A DNA stretch of 64,000 bases from Actinomyces bowdenii (lineage in GTDB: Bacteria > Actinomycetota > Actinomycetes > Actinomycetales > Actinomycetaceae): contig NZ_JAGFOU010000007.1 in assembly GCF_017592395.1 (NCBI RefSeq), positions 1 through 64,000 of the forward strand. The letters are read 5' to 3'. Numbering within the stretch: position 1 is the stretch's first letter; each line of letters starts with the position of its first letter. The notes beneath the pieces are model-generated. The model was not told the origin of the DNA. It worked only from the letters and a program-made list of their open reading frames with translations, and searched no databases. The position numbers and the translations under genes were made by a program. Positions 8,163 through 17,039 of the stretch are shown here, in pieces.

Positions 8163-9153
8163 TCAGTGCCCCTGACCGGTGGGGTAGCCCTGGCCCGCCG
8201 CTCCGGGATACCCGTAGCCGCCGTGGGCCCCGGCGCCCGGATGAAGTGGAACCCCTGACTGCTCCGAGAGCAGGACGTAGGAGCGGGCGAGCATGAGCAC
8301 CTGGACGCGCCCCAGGAGGATCCAACCCACAACGGTGACCGTCCCCGCCATGTACAGGAGAATGGTGATGCAGAAGACGGACATGAATCCATCGGAGCGC
8401 GAGACCAGGGAGCACGAGCGCCCGATGGCGGCGAAGGGAGAGCCGCCGCGGTCTGCGGCGGCCATCGCGCAGAATGCGAAGAAGTACATGATGGCGAACC
8501 CGGCAATGATGAAGGAGGCGTTGCCCAGCGCGACCAGGACAGCGGTGATGAAGACGGCCGTGAAGGCGCTCAGGGCATGCGGGATGACGAAGAAGTCCTT
8601 CACATGCAGGCGCCGGCCCTGAGCGATGACCAGGCAGGCATGGTTGAGGCCGGTGACTCCCAGGAGCACGGCGCTGAAGAAGGCCAGCATGATCAGGAAG
8701 ATGAGCAGGCCGTCAAGGCCCCCTCCACAGGCTCGAGCAGGCTGAGCAGGGAGGGGAGGAGGATGGCGCTGGGCACCAGCAACAGGGGCAGGCCGGCCAG
8801 CACCAGGGGCTGATCCTTGATCTGGGACCAGGCCCACTGCCAGATCTCACCGAGCTGGAGCAGAGGGCGGGCCGGCCAGCCGTAGCCACCCACGGCCCCA
8901 CCGGGCACCGGCGCTCCGTACGGGGCGGCCGCAGGCCAGGGCCGGCCGTACCCGTCACTGGGGCCGCTGGAGGCACTGGTGCCCCAACCGCTCCCGGAAT
9001 AGGGGCCGGTGGCCGGGGGCACGGTGCCGGGGGAGGGCGGCTGGTAGCCGCTCGCCGCATCGCCCCAACCAGCAGCGGGTCCGGCCCCGGGCGCCCCGCC
9101 CCGGGCCTGCGGGGCAGTGCCTGGCCGGGATTCTGCTCATCGTTCTGGGTCAT
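8163..9153 (-). pseudogene. frameshifted multi-pass membrane protein with Pro/Gly-rich ends
   Basis: Three minus-strand frames together read as one protein. MTQNDEQNPGQALPR starts at 9153; a Tyr/Gly/Pro-rich stretch and a first hydrophobic segment (LVLAGLPLLLVPSAILL) follow in a second frame. From the C5 run at 8719-8723 a third frame continues with GGLDGLLIFLIMLAFFSAVL and three more membrane segments, ending in a GYGYPGAAGQGYPTGQGH tail. One extra base in the C5 run restores the second junction; the first lies in the C-rich stretch 9085-9102. This is either a true pseudogene, a slippage-switched gene, or a sequencing error. The family is not recognised. Confidence 0.65.
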
Positions 9154-9213
9154 GGCCGATCATCGCATCCGCGAAGACCACAAGGATGTCATCGAGCTGT
9201 GACGCTCAGCGGG

Positions 9214-9230
9214 CCATCGGGCCCCGATGG
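9214..9230 (-). terminator. weak inverted repeat after the acyl-CoA ligase gene
   Basis: CCATCGGG and CCCGATGG are complementary 8-mers almost back to back, between the end of the ligase gene (9297) and the start of the next minus-strand gene (9153). It may act as a terminator; a realistic loop would shorten the stem. Confidence 0.3.
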
Positions 9231-9296
9231 GCGCGATCACGCCGCGGTGGCAGGATCAGGCCGCGGTGGGCCTGGTCGTCGTCCGACCATCGCCGC

Positions 9297-11135
9297 TCAC
9301 GGCTCGCTCCGGTCCTGCTTGCCGGGGGTTCCCGCCCCCGGCAGGTGCTCGATGATGCTGGCCGCTGCGCTCGTGGCCGCCTCGGAGGCGGCCTCCCGGG
9401 CCGCCAGCAGCTCCTCGCGCACCACCCGGCGCAGCACCTTGCCGATCTGGGAGCGGGGCATCTCGGACAGGATCGCGATCTGGCGCGGCAGGGCGTAGTG
9501 GGACAGCGTCGTGGCCGCCCACTCGCGCACCTGCTCCAGGGTCACGCTCTGGCCCTCCTTGGGCAGGATGGCCGCCACCACGGACTCGTTGCCCGCCTCG
9601 GCGGGTAGTCCGACGACGGCGACGTCCTCGACCTGCGGCATGGAGCGCACCGCCGCCTCCACCTCCGTGGGGTAGATGTTGAAGCCCCCCGAGATGATGA
9701 GCTCCTTGCGGCGATCGGCGATGACGTAGAAGCCGTCCTCCTCCTGGCGCACCAGGTCCCCGGTGCGCAGCCAGCCGCCCTCCAGCAGCACCTCCGCGGT
9801 CTCCTCGGGGTTGTTCCAGTACCCGCGGAAGACCTGGGGCCCGCGCGCCAGCAGCTCGCCGACCTGCCCGGGCGCCACCTCGCGGGAGGGGTCCTCCGGA
9901 TCGACCAGGCGCACCTGGGTGGAGGGGTAGGGGACCCCCAGCGTGCCCGGCCTGCGCTCGGGGGAGATGGGGTTGCCCAGGATGATGGGGGAGGACTCGG
10001 TCATGCCGTAGCCCTCGATGATCACGCCGCCCGTGGCCTCCTCCCAGGCCTGCGCCACCGGGCGGGGGTTGGGGGCGGCCCCGCACACGGCGATGGTGCA
10101 GGAGGACAGGTCGGCTCCGGTGGCCCGGGCGCGGGCGACCAGGCGGTCGAACATCACCGGCACGCCGGGGAAGAAGGTCGCCGGTCGGCGCTTCCAGGCC
10201 GCCAGCACCAGGTCGGCCCCGAACTTGGGCAGCACCACCTGGGTGGCCGCCAGGCCCACCGCGCACAGCAGCGACAGGGACAGCCCGAAGGCGTGGAAGA
10301 AGGGCAGCACTGCGTAGAAGGTCTCCCGGCCCGGCCGGGTGGACTGGGAGGCCCAGGCCAGGCTCATCTCCGCATTGGAGCGCAGGTTGGCATGCGTCAG
10401 GCCCACCGCCTTGGGCGTGCCGGTGGTGCCCCCGGTGTAGAGCAGGACCGCGGTGTCGTCCACCCCCGGCAGGGGCGCGCCGGCGTCCAGCGGGGGGCAG
10501 GAGGCGGCCAGGTCGTCCCAGGAGTCCACCCCGGCGGGGACGGCGCCTCGCAGCTCGCGCCGGCGGGTGCGGGCCGCGGCCACCGGCAGTCTCAGGGCCA
10601 GGCGGCTGCGCCGGGGCAGCCCACGGGTGAGGTCCACCGACAGCACCCGCAGTCCTCCCAGGCCCGCCTCCTCCAGGGAGCCGGTGGCCGCGACCAGGCG
10701 CTCCAGAGTCTTCTCCCAGGCGATGATGACGCGGCCGCCGTGGATGTGGAACTGCTCGCGCAGCTGGGCGGCCGGAGCCAGGGGATTGTGCTCGGCGACG
10801 ATCGCCCCGAGCCGCCAGGCCGCGTAGGCCAGGACCGCGTGCTGGGGGCAGTTGGGCAGGATGAGCCCCACCACGTCCCCGGCCCCCACGCCCAGGGATC
10901 GCAGCGCCTCGGAGGCGCGGGCCGCCTGCCGGGCGAACTGGGCATAGGTGGTGGTGGCCCCCATGAAGTCCAGGGCCACCCGGTCGGGGAAGGCGCGCGC
11001 GGCGTCGTCGAGCATGCGGGACAGCGGCTCGGTGACCGGCGCGATGGCGGCGGGAACGCCGGGGGCGTAGTGCGGGCGGGCGATGCGCTCCTGCGGTGCG
11101 CCGGCGGCTTGCCCCGCGGCTTCCACTGCCTCCAC
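9297..11135 (-). CDS. fadD: long-chain fatty acid--CoA ligase (AMP-binding family)
   Basis: The 612-residue protein adenylates a carboxylic acid and transfers it to CoA, activating fatty acids for degradation or lipid synthesis. The AMP-binding P-loop-like motif LLYTGGTTGTPKA, the GYGMTESSP motif and the C-terminal hinge region TGDLVRQEEDGFYVI are all present, with IGKVLRR near the end carrying the catalytic Lys. I chose GTG 11135 because GGGAGGA lies 5 nt upstream; a longer frame to 11225 lacks a site. Chain-length preference cannot be told. A palindrome resembling a TetR-type operator lies about 115 bp upstream. Confidence 0.9.
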   Translation of the reverse strand: MEAVEAAGQAAGAPQERIARPHYAPGVPAAIAPVTEPLSRMLDDAARAFPDRVALDFMGATTTYAQFARQAARASEALRSLGVGAGDVVGLILPNCPQHAVLAYAAWRLGAIVAEHNPLAPAAQLREQFHIHGGRVIIAWEKTLERLVAATGSLEEAGLGGLRVLSVDLTRGLPRRSRLALRLPVAAARTRRRELRGAVPAGVDSWDDLAASCPPLDAGAPLPGVDDTAVLLYTGGTTGTPKAVGLTHANLRSNAEMSLAWASQSTRPGRETFYAVLPFFHAFGLSLSLLCAVGLAATQVVLPKFGADLVLAAWKRRPATFFPGVPVMFDRLVARARATGADLSSCTIAVCGAAPNPRPVAQAWEEATGGVIIEGYGMTESSPIILGNPISPERRPGTLGVPYPSTQVRLVDPEDPSREVAPGQVGELLARGPQVFRGYWNNPEETAEVLLEGGWLRTGDLVRQEEDGFYVIADRRKELIISGGFNIYPTEVEAAVRSMPQVEDVAVVGLPAEAGNESVVAAILPKEGQSVTLEQVREWAATTLSHYALPRQIAILSEMPRSQIGKVLRRVVREELLAAREAASEAATSAAASIIEHLPGAGTPGKQDRSEP

Positions 11136-11248
11136 TGATGTCCTCCCGGTGCTGGGCCGATGATGCTGATCGTGCCGCCTGACCGCTCCGCGCAGGAGCC
11201 GGGCGGCCGAGCCGGCCCTGAGCACCGGCCTCGGGGAGGCACTCTAAC

Positions 11249-11262
11249 CTACGGTAGCGTAG
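11249..11262. promoter_or_regulatory. possible operator upstream of the acyl-CoA ligase gene
   Basis: CTACGGTAGCGTAG is palindromic at 12 of 14 positions. Fatty-acid genes are often controlled by TetR-family repressors that bind such palindromes. The regulator is not in this window and the assignment is inference. Confidence 0.35.
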
Positions 11263-11269
11263 CCTCCCG

Positions 11270-12185
11270 CGACGGCGCGGGGGAGTCCGCAGCGGCCTCT
11301 CGCCGCCACCGGCCCGGGCGCAGCGCCGGTCGGCCTGCAACGAGCGCTTGGGGTCCTGCTTGCCCTGGTCCACAGGGCAAGAGGCCGGCTGTTTGACCGC
11401 CGCAGGGGCCTTGACGATGCGTCCGTCGGTGTACAGGTCTTCCAGGTCCAGGCTCAAGAATCTGGTCGAAGGCCGCCAGGGTTATCTGCTCCAGGCCTGC
11501 AAAGACGCCTACGGCGATCCGCTCATCCGGGTATCGACATACTTGGGCAGCAGCGCGGCGCAATGGATCCACAGGGCCACAGGGCCAGGAAAATGGAGGC
11601 GCGGGCATGAGAACTCTTCTGGACCAGGAAGCGAGGCTCAGACCCCATCTTCTACAGGCCCTCGTTCCTGCCATCACGCAGCGCCATACTCACCTGCCCG
11701 CGCAGCCTCTAGCGCGTACTGGTCTCCGGCGCTCCCTGACGGCCCTGGTCATGGGGCCCGCCCATGACGGGTTGCGGAGCCCTCCGCTTACTGCACCCGG
11801 GCTGGCTGATCCTTAGAGGCTCATCACACTGAGGTCCTGCCATAACTCCTCGAGACGGTCCGCCCAAGTCACTGGCCCAGTCATCGGGCATGGATGCTCA
11901 CGGCGCACCGCCTGCGCGGCTGCGCGAACGAGTCCCGGGCATAAGGATGGCGCTGACCGGGGGAAAGGTCATAGCGCTGTTGCAGAACACGGGCCAGAGC
12001 GTCCTTACCGTGGTTGAGCGTGAGTCAATTGCGCACCTGCTTGAGCAGCCGGAGCAGTTTCACGGCACCGCTCGACCCAGTTCCGCTCCCCGATGAGCCG
12101 CAAGGCACGAGCCTTGAACTCAGGGCCGCACCTGCGAGGCGCATTCCCACCCCTCTAGAAGAACCAGGATGAAGACCAGAGCACT
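11270..12185 (-). pseudogene. degraded transposase remains
   Basis: There is no intact gene in this stretch of more than 900 bp. On the minus strand, the frame near 11340-11450 reads LYTDGRIVKAPAAVKQPA and then SCPVDQGKQDPKRS, resembling the catalytic region of IS5-family transposases (usual pattern PSPVDRGKxGSKH). Near 12070-12130 a minus frame reads PEFKARALRLI, like the N-terminus of an IS3 OrfA. Stops and frame changes interrupt both. The region looks like old insertion-sequence debris at the edge of the island. Confidence 0.5.
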
Positions 12186-12764
12186 TCAAACCCCTTGACG
12201 AAGATCGGACAGGGACTCCCGCGTGCTGCGCCCAGAGGTGTCCAGGGAGTCAGTCAGACGATGCGTGGCCTCCTCGCTGAGTGCCTCCAGCCTGTTGCGG
12301 CTAGCCGTCTCGGGACAGGCCCTCCAGTTGGGGCCGTGAGCCTCCCGAGCGCTGGCATCCAGCCAAGCGTGGGCCGTCATCCCAGCAGTCATACCGCCAT
12401 AGGCCACGTCCAGCAGCAGGAGAAGAGCCATGTCAGCATCACTCATCGGCTCTCGCCCATCTTCCTCGAGGACCCGGCACAGTGTCATGACCACCTGCTC
12501 GACCTCGGGATCATTGGATCTGTCCACGGCCATAGGCAATCCTAAGGCCAGCATCGATCCGCGCAATGCGTCGCCTGAATAGACAGATCGACCCGTGGTC
12601 CACCGATCGTCGAAGCCTTGGGCCCAGTCGCAGACGGAGGGCTCTGAGCAATGAGAACGCCCTTCCTCGGGGCTGAAGACATCCCCAACCTCCGCGAGCG
12701 CATTGTGAGGAGACTTGGGGATCTCACCGTGGCATCCCGCGATACCACGTCGTTCAAGGGTCAT
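12186..12764 (-). CDS. hypothetical protein, last gene of the Cas10/RAMP operon
   Basis: This 192-residue protein is not recognised. It has no signal peptide or clear membrane segment. Its middle (about residues 85-130) is predicted helical and Ala/Leu-rich (MALLLLLDVAYGGMTAGM). Its ATG overlaps the TGA of the interrupted 74-residue gene by 4 bp (ATGA), so it belongs to the same coupled operon as the RAMP genes. It could be an accessory or effector protein of that system, but no CARF or nuclease motif is visible. The IS insertion upstream should reduce its expression unless the element supplies a promoter. Confidence 0.6.
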   Translation of the reverse strand: MTLERRGIAGCHGEIPKSPHNALAEVGDVFSPEEGRSHCSEPSVCDWAQGFDDRWTTGRSVYSGDALRGSMLALGLPMAVDRSNDPEVEQVVMTLCRVLEEDGREPMSDADMALLLLLDVAYGGMTAGMTAHAWLDASAREAHGPNWRACPETASRNRLEALSEEATHRLTDSLDTSGRSTRESLSDLRQGV

Positions 12765-12901
12765 TCGGGGCGGGCCCCCGCCAGGAGGAGGCTGACCTCG
12801 GTGGCGGTCCCCTGATCCGGATCGGCAAGGGCGGACAGGATGCTGTTAAGAGGGCTGGATGCACGTGAAAGTGTCAAGCCCCGGGTTTTGTGGAGGCTGG
12901 T

Positions 12902-13880
12902 TTATCTGGTGCCGGTGGTTGCCGGTTGTGGTTGTTCTTGGCGGTGGTGGTCGTGGTGGGTGTCGGGTGCCCAGGCGGCCTCGTGCTCGGCGGGGGTTCG
13001 CATCCCGATGGCGGAATGGGGCCGGATAGTGTTGAACCAGTGGACCCACTCGGCGGTGGCGACCTCGACGGCATCGATGTCCTCCCAGGGGCCCTGGTTA
13101 CGGATGAGCTCAGCCTTGTACAAGGAGTTCAGCGCCTCAGCCAGAGCGTTGTCATAGGAGTCTCCCTTGGACCCCACCGAGGCGACTGCCTCGCAGTCGG
13201 CCAGAGCCTGCCCGTAGCGGATGGCTCGGTACTGGGCGCCGCGGTCGGAGTGGTGCACCAGGCCAGAGAGATCAGCCCCGGTGCGTTTTCGTTGACACAT
13301 GGCCATCTTGAGGGCGTCCAGAGAGGTCGGTGTACAGGCCGGTGGAGGTCTGCCACCCGATGATCCGCCGCGAGAACACGTCAGTCACGAAAGCCACATA
13401 GACCCACCCCGAGAAGGTACGCACATAGGTGATGTCGGCGACCCACAGCTCGTTAGGGGCGAAGGCCTCGAAGTGGCGCCTGACCAGGTCGGCCGGGCAC
13501 TGGTCCTTAGCCACCGAGCGGGTCGTCCTGGGCGACTTAGCGCGTCTGACGCCGTGCAGACCCAGGTCGCCCATCAGCCGCTCGACGGTGCACCGGGCCA
13601 CGTGACCGGCACCGTGACGCTCGGCGGCTTCGGATCGGTTGAGCATCACGTGCATCTTGCGGGCCCCCAGAACCGAGTAGTTGTCCTTGTGGGCCTTGGA
13701 TATCTCCGCCTTGAGAGTCTCGTCGCGCAGGCTCCTGGCGCTAGGAGGCCGGCTACGACGGGCGTAGTAGGCACTCGGGGCGATCTGCACACCGGCCTCG
13801 CTGAGCGTGGTGCAGATCGGCTCGACCCCGAGATCCTGCCGGTTGTCGTCGATGAAGGAGTCGATGACCTCTACCGGCGG
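12902..13880 (-). pseudogene. IS3-family OrfB transposase (DDE integrase core), frameshifted
   Basis: The first part, from about 13880, includes APSAYYARRSRPPS and the core start NELWVADITYVRT with the first catalytic Asp. The second part, ending at 12902, contains LVHHSDRGAQY (second Asp) and SYDNALAEALNSLYK (catalytic Glu region) and ends near WVHWFNTIRPHSAIG. The two lie in different frames; a one-base change near 13315-13325, in the codons after TGLYTDL, breaks the protein between the first and second Asp. OrfB has no clear start of its own and would normally be reached by -1 frameshifting from orfA. Confidence 0.88.
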
Positions 13881-14182
13881 TCGAGCTCCGCCTGGGCGAA
13901 ATACGCACTCGCCTTGCGCAGGATCTCATTGGCCCGACGCAGCTCTCGGACTTCTTTCTCAAGTTCCTTGATCCGGGCCGCCTCGTCGGTGGTGGTGCCG
14001 GGCCGGGTGCCCTGGTCGACCTGGGCCTTCTTGACCCAGGTGCGCAGAGCCTCGGGGTGGACACCTAGCTCATCGGCGATCCTGCGGATCGCGCCCTTGG
14101 CCCGCGCCGGGTCGGCCAGCGCCTCCAAGGTCATCCTCGTGGCCCGCTCGCGCAGCTCATCGGGGTACTTCTTACGTCCCAT
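13871..14182 (-). CDS. IS3-family OrfA (transposase DNA-binding subunit)
   Basis: The 103-residue protein starts MGRKKYPDELRERATRM and has the helix-turn-helix segment IADELGVHPEALRTWVKKAQ followed by a leucine-zipper-like helix ARIKELEKEVRELRRANEIL, the standard OrfA layout. Its stop overlaps the OrfB frame, as expected for the programmed -1 shift in this family. It appears intact. Confidence 0.92.
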   Translation of the reverse strand: MGRKKYPDELRERATRMTLEALADPARAKGAIRRIADELGVHPEALRTWVKKAQVDQGTRPGTTTDEAARIKELEKEVRELRRANEILRKASAYFAQAELDRR

Positions 14183-14347
14183 GACAGTGATCCTTCCGTG
14201 TCATCACTGCCTCCATCAAACCCGGGGCGGTTCAAAGATCAATGCTCTCCAGGATCTTGAAGCCGGGCGGCGTGATCATGGGGGGAGGTGCTTCCGGCTT
14301 GGCGAATCCCAGGCCCGAGACGCCGGCGATGCGGATGAGCAGTGTCA

Positions 14348-16534
14348 TCATCGGTCCTCCCGGGGGGCGAAGTGATGGAGATCCGGGATATTGATGCTCC
14401 GATTGGCTCGCTTCCCTGAGCTCACTGCCTCCATCTTGCTGAAGAAGCGCACGATCGGCCCCATCTGATCGTCCTGGGACGGTTGCGGGGCCATGGATGG
14501 GTAACGAGGGCTCAGAGGCTTGCCTCCCTTGTTGCTCAGGCCATAGCAGGAGATGACGAAGTCCCGCACTGGTGCTGAACGGGTGAAGCCGGGGAGCTCC
14601 TTGCTGAGAAGCGTGCTCAGAAGCTCATCGATCGTATCCTTGGAGGACTGTTTCGAGGGGCGTGAGTAATCTCCTGAGGGTAGGCTGCTCTCCTTCTCGG
14701 AAGTCTGCTGCTCGGTGCTGGGGCAACTACCCAGGCAGCCCGTCAGATGACGGTAGCCGGCATGCAGATCCTGACCCGACCAGCACCTCACGTGTAGGGC
14801 CTCCATTGTTATCGCCCCCAGGCCGTAGGGCTTGCCGTGCCCCAGGGACAGACATCCCCGGGCGGGGCGTCCGCTGTTCCGAACCGACTCGGGAACCAGG
14901 CGCTTCGGGCTGAGTAGAAAAAGAAGCACTCCTAGTTGAGCGGGGCTGAGATTGTGGAAGCGCAGTTTGAAGGTGAAGATACTGCCGGGCTCGATGAATT
15001 GATAGAGGTAGGTCCCCCGTTCGCGCGCATTGTTTGCAATCTCCTCCGTGGCATAGTCGGAGGCTCTCCATATTGCGGCCTGGGGGAGCTTGCTGAGCAA
15101 TGATCTCCCTTTTTTGCCGATCTCATCGCGGTGGGTGGGATAGACTTTGCGGATCAGGAGATCGCCGCGGAGGAAGAAGTCAGTGTTGAGGCGCTCGGGT
15201 GGTAGTGGGGATGAATCATGAGCCCTCAGATAGGGGCGCCCGCTCTGCGGCTTGGGGGAGGAGAGCTCGGATAGCATGAATGGGCTGTTGTCCGGCCCTT
15301 CCCCTGAGGCTGTCCATAGGTGCGCCTTATCTGCTACTGGAAGCGCGCTGCCAATGATCTCCACATGTCCACGGTAGTTGCATGTTGCCAATCCAGCCCC
15401 GGACCGGGACCGCTGCGACTCCTGGCCGGCCACCAGGCCATGGCCCCAGAGGCGCTCCCCTGCGGAGAACTCCTCTATGTGCTGGGCGGGTGCCATGTCG
15501 GAGTCGTCGGCCAGATCCCAAGGTGTTGATTTGTGGGGCACTCTCCCGATCTGTGCGGGAACCATGCGGATGAGAGTTCCATTCTTCTTCTTGATGTGCA
15601 CTCGCACCGTTGGCCTGCCGGCTTGTGTCAGGTAGGCGCCAATTGTATCGAGAATGTTCTCCCTGGTGATCTCGGATAGGTTGATGTTCTGATTCTCGAT
15701 CATTCCTCGCACCAGTGCATTGCATCGAGGGTGGAGTGGCTGATTTCGGTTCTGTATCAGGTAGTCGTAAATCAGCTCCCCGTACTCCTCCAGCACGGTT
15801 CTTTCGGTGACCTTCCTCTTCTTGTTGGTCCGCGTTCCGGACGTCCCGCCCCCTCCTTTCTCTTTCTTGGGGCAGATCTGGATGAAGAAGTCGTAGCGGG
15901 TGTCGCCCTGATTGTTGGCGCGGGACTCCTGCGACTTGCGTCTGCGCGCGGTGAGCACGGCAGTCTGTTTGCATTCACTGCCCTCGTCCGAGCGTTGTCG
16001 TCGGAACAGGTGCTGACCCGGTTCGAATCCGAAAACCCGAAATCGTGACATGGTGACCAGCTCGTAGGCGCTGGAGAGGACCCCTTTGAGGGCGGTGGCA
16101 GGGATGTGGGCGTCCTTGATTGCTGGACTGTTGCCGTCGTTGCTGGCGGTGGCCATGGGGTGGCCTGAGCGACTGGGGACGCCCAGTGCACGACGCTCAT
16201 CATCGAAGAACTGGACGCCCGGTACCGTGGCCGTATGCGTCTCCAGGCGGACGAATATCTGCCCGCTGATCCGCTCCGGCGCTAAAGTCTCATGACCTGC
16301 GGGCTCCCCGTCCGGGAATAGCTTCTCTCGTCGCGCGGCTACTCCTGCGTAGGCGTGAGGCCATGTGGTCCAGTCATCTTTCAGGCCGCGCTCGCGCGGT
16401 GAGCGCGGGATACCATCCATGTGGTCGTTGGGGTGCAATGTGAATCCGTAGGGGTTGATGACGCGATCCTCTTGCGGGGATTCATTTCCCCCTCGGCTTC
16501 CCCGCTTGTTGCGGGATTGATTTCTTGAGGTCAT
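14348..16534 (-). CDS. TIGR03986-like CRISPR-associated RAMP protein (type III-D-like)
   Basis: This 728-residue protein fits the TIGR03986 family of RAMP proteins found with type III-D effectors. It opens with VINPYGFTLHP after a basic N-terminus, then ERISGQIFVRLETHT (about 87-101), the helix DAHIPATALKGVLSSAYELV (about 141-160), and the Gly-rich loop LSLGHGKPYGLGAITM (about 562-577). A long basic insertion lies at 195-245. The ATG at 16534 follows GGGGAG, starting inside the preceding gene (53-bp overlap). Its stop overlaps the next start. Base composition is distinctly more AT-rich than the dcw genes, suggesting transfer. Confidence 0.8.
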   Translation of the reverse strand: MTSRNQSRNKRGSRGGNESPQEDRVINPYGFTLHPNDHMDGIPRSPRERGLKDDWTTWPHAYAGVAARREKLFPDGEPAGHETLAPERISGQIFVRLETHTATVPGVQFFDDERRALGVPSRSGHPMATASNDGNSPAIKDAHIPATALKGVLSSAYELVTMSRFRVFGFEPGQHLFRRQRSDEGSECKQTAVLTARRRKSQESRANNQGDTRYDFFIQICPKKEKGGGGTSGTRTNKKRKVTERTVLEEYGELIYDYLIQNRNQPLHPRCNALVRGMIENQNINLSEITRENILDTIGAYLTQAGRPTVRVHIKKKNGTLIRMVPAQIGRVPHKSTPWDLADDSDMAPAQHIEEFSAGERLWGHGLVAGQESQRSRSGAGLATCNYRGHVEIIGSALPVADKAHLWTASGEGPDNSPFMLSELSSPKPQSGRPYLRAHDSSPLPPERLNTDFFLRGDLLIRKVYPTHRDEIGKKGRSLLSKLPQAAIWRASDYATEEIANNARERGTYLYQFIEPGSIFTFKLRFHNLSPAQLGVLLFLLSPKRLVPESVRNSGRPARGCLSLGHGKPYGLGAITMEALHVRCWSGQDLHAGYRHLTGCLGSCPSTEQQTSEKESSLPSGDYSRPSKQSSKDTIDELLSTLLSKELPGFTRSAPVRDFVISCYGLSNKGGKPLSPRYPSMAPQPSQDDQMGPIVRFFSKMEAVSSGKRANRSINIPDLHHFAPREDR

Positions 16535-17039
16535 AGCCCTGCTCTCCCCTCATGATCGTATCCACATACTCGACATTCCCGTAATCACCTATCCGGAATA
16601 ACTCATAACCGCCCAGCGCGGCTCCTGTGCGGCTGACGAAACTCACTTCCCGGGCCAGGTGGGGCTCTCCAAGCTCATCCGTACTGTCACCGACGGGGCG
16701 ATGGATGCTCATACGCACCCCGGAGCATCCCCGCACCCACCGCCACTCCACGCCGCGGGGGTCGTCGGTGCCGCGCTTCTGCTGCAGCCACAAGCGCAAC
16801 TCGTAGACGGTCCTGAGATCCAGATCCGCCCCCGCGTCATCCGATGCGCGGACCTGCAAGGCCTCATCGTTGCTGTCAAGGGCCACTGATGTCACCTGGA
16901 TCGGCCCGCCGGTGGTCAGGGCGAATCCTCTCACTCCGCCCTGGTCGCGCGCGGTGAGCGCCGCATCCTGAAGCAGCTCCCATCCGCGAGGGCCGGTGTT
17001 CTTAGTGACCAGTATCATAGGCGTCAGATTGGTGCTCAC
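16482..17039 (-). CDS. csx19: Csx19-like small subunit of the III-D-like complex
   Basis: This 185-residue protein occupies the position of Csx19 in type III-D operons. The central block DLRTVYELRLWLQQKRG followed by EWRWVRG resembles the arginine/tryptophan-containing part of the Csx19 (TIGR03984) family, and YELFRIGDYG lies where that family has its late conserved strand. The match is partial and rests also on gene context. It overlaps the previous gene by 4 bp and the next by 53 bp. Confidence 0.5.
   Translation of the reverse strand: MSTNLTPMILVTKNTGPRGWELLQDAALTARDQGGVRGFALTTGGPIQVTSVALDSNDEALQVRASDDAGADLDLRTVYELRLWLQQKRGTDDPRGVEWRWVRGCSGVRMSIHRPVGDSTDELGEPHLAREVSFVSRTGAALGGYELFRIGDYGNVEYVDTIMRGEQGYDLKKSIPQQAGKPRGK

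Larger units (their letters stand above)
12872..14234 (-). mobile_element. IS3-family insertion sequence with 3-bp target duplication
   Basis: The element is 1363 bp with imperfect 26-bp terminal inverted repeats at 12872-12897 and 14209-14234, sharing GCCCCGGGTTT and GGAGGC and ending in TG...CA. The trinucleotide AAG flanks it on both sides (12869-12871 and 14235-14237). It carries orfA and a frameshifted orfB on the minus strand and sits inside a small gene of the Cas10/RAMP operon. Clean ends suggest a recent insertion, but the broken orfB means it cannot move by itself. Confidence 0.92.
12761..14351 (-). pseudogene. 74-residue operon gene split by an IS3 element
   Basis: The 5' part (14235-14351) starts with ATG overlapping the stop of the TIGR03986-like gene (ATGA) and encodes 39 residues, MMTLLIRIAGVSGLGFAKPE onward. 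It now runs into the IS end and stops at 14232. Removing the IS and one copy of the AAG target duplication joins it in frame to 12761-12868, which encodes 35 more residues ending LLLAGARPE. The restored stop overlaps the next ATG by 4 bp. The intact protein would be 74 residues and is not recognised. Confidence 0.85.

Noticed and set aside
11890-12096. Plus-strand 68-codon frame as a gene
   Set aside because: The opposite strand here reads transposase-like fragments, and the plus frame has no ribosome binding site or recognisable domain.
16019-16030. GGTTCGAATCC, like a tRNA T-arm
   Set aside because: It lies in frame inside the TIGR03986-like gene (encoding the GFEPGQ stretch), and no acceptor stem or anticodon arm can be folded around it.
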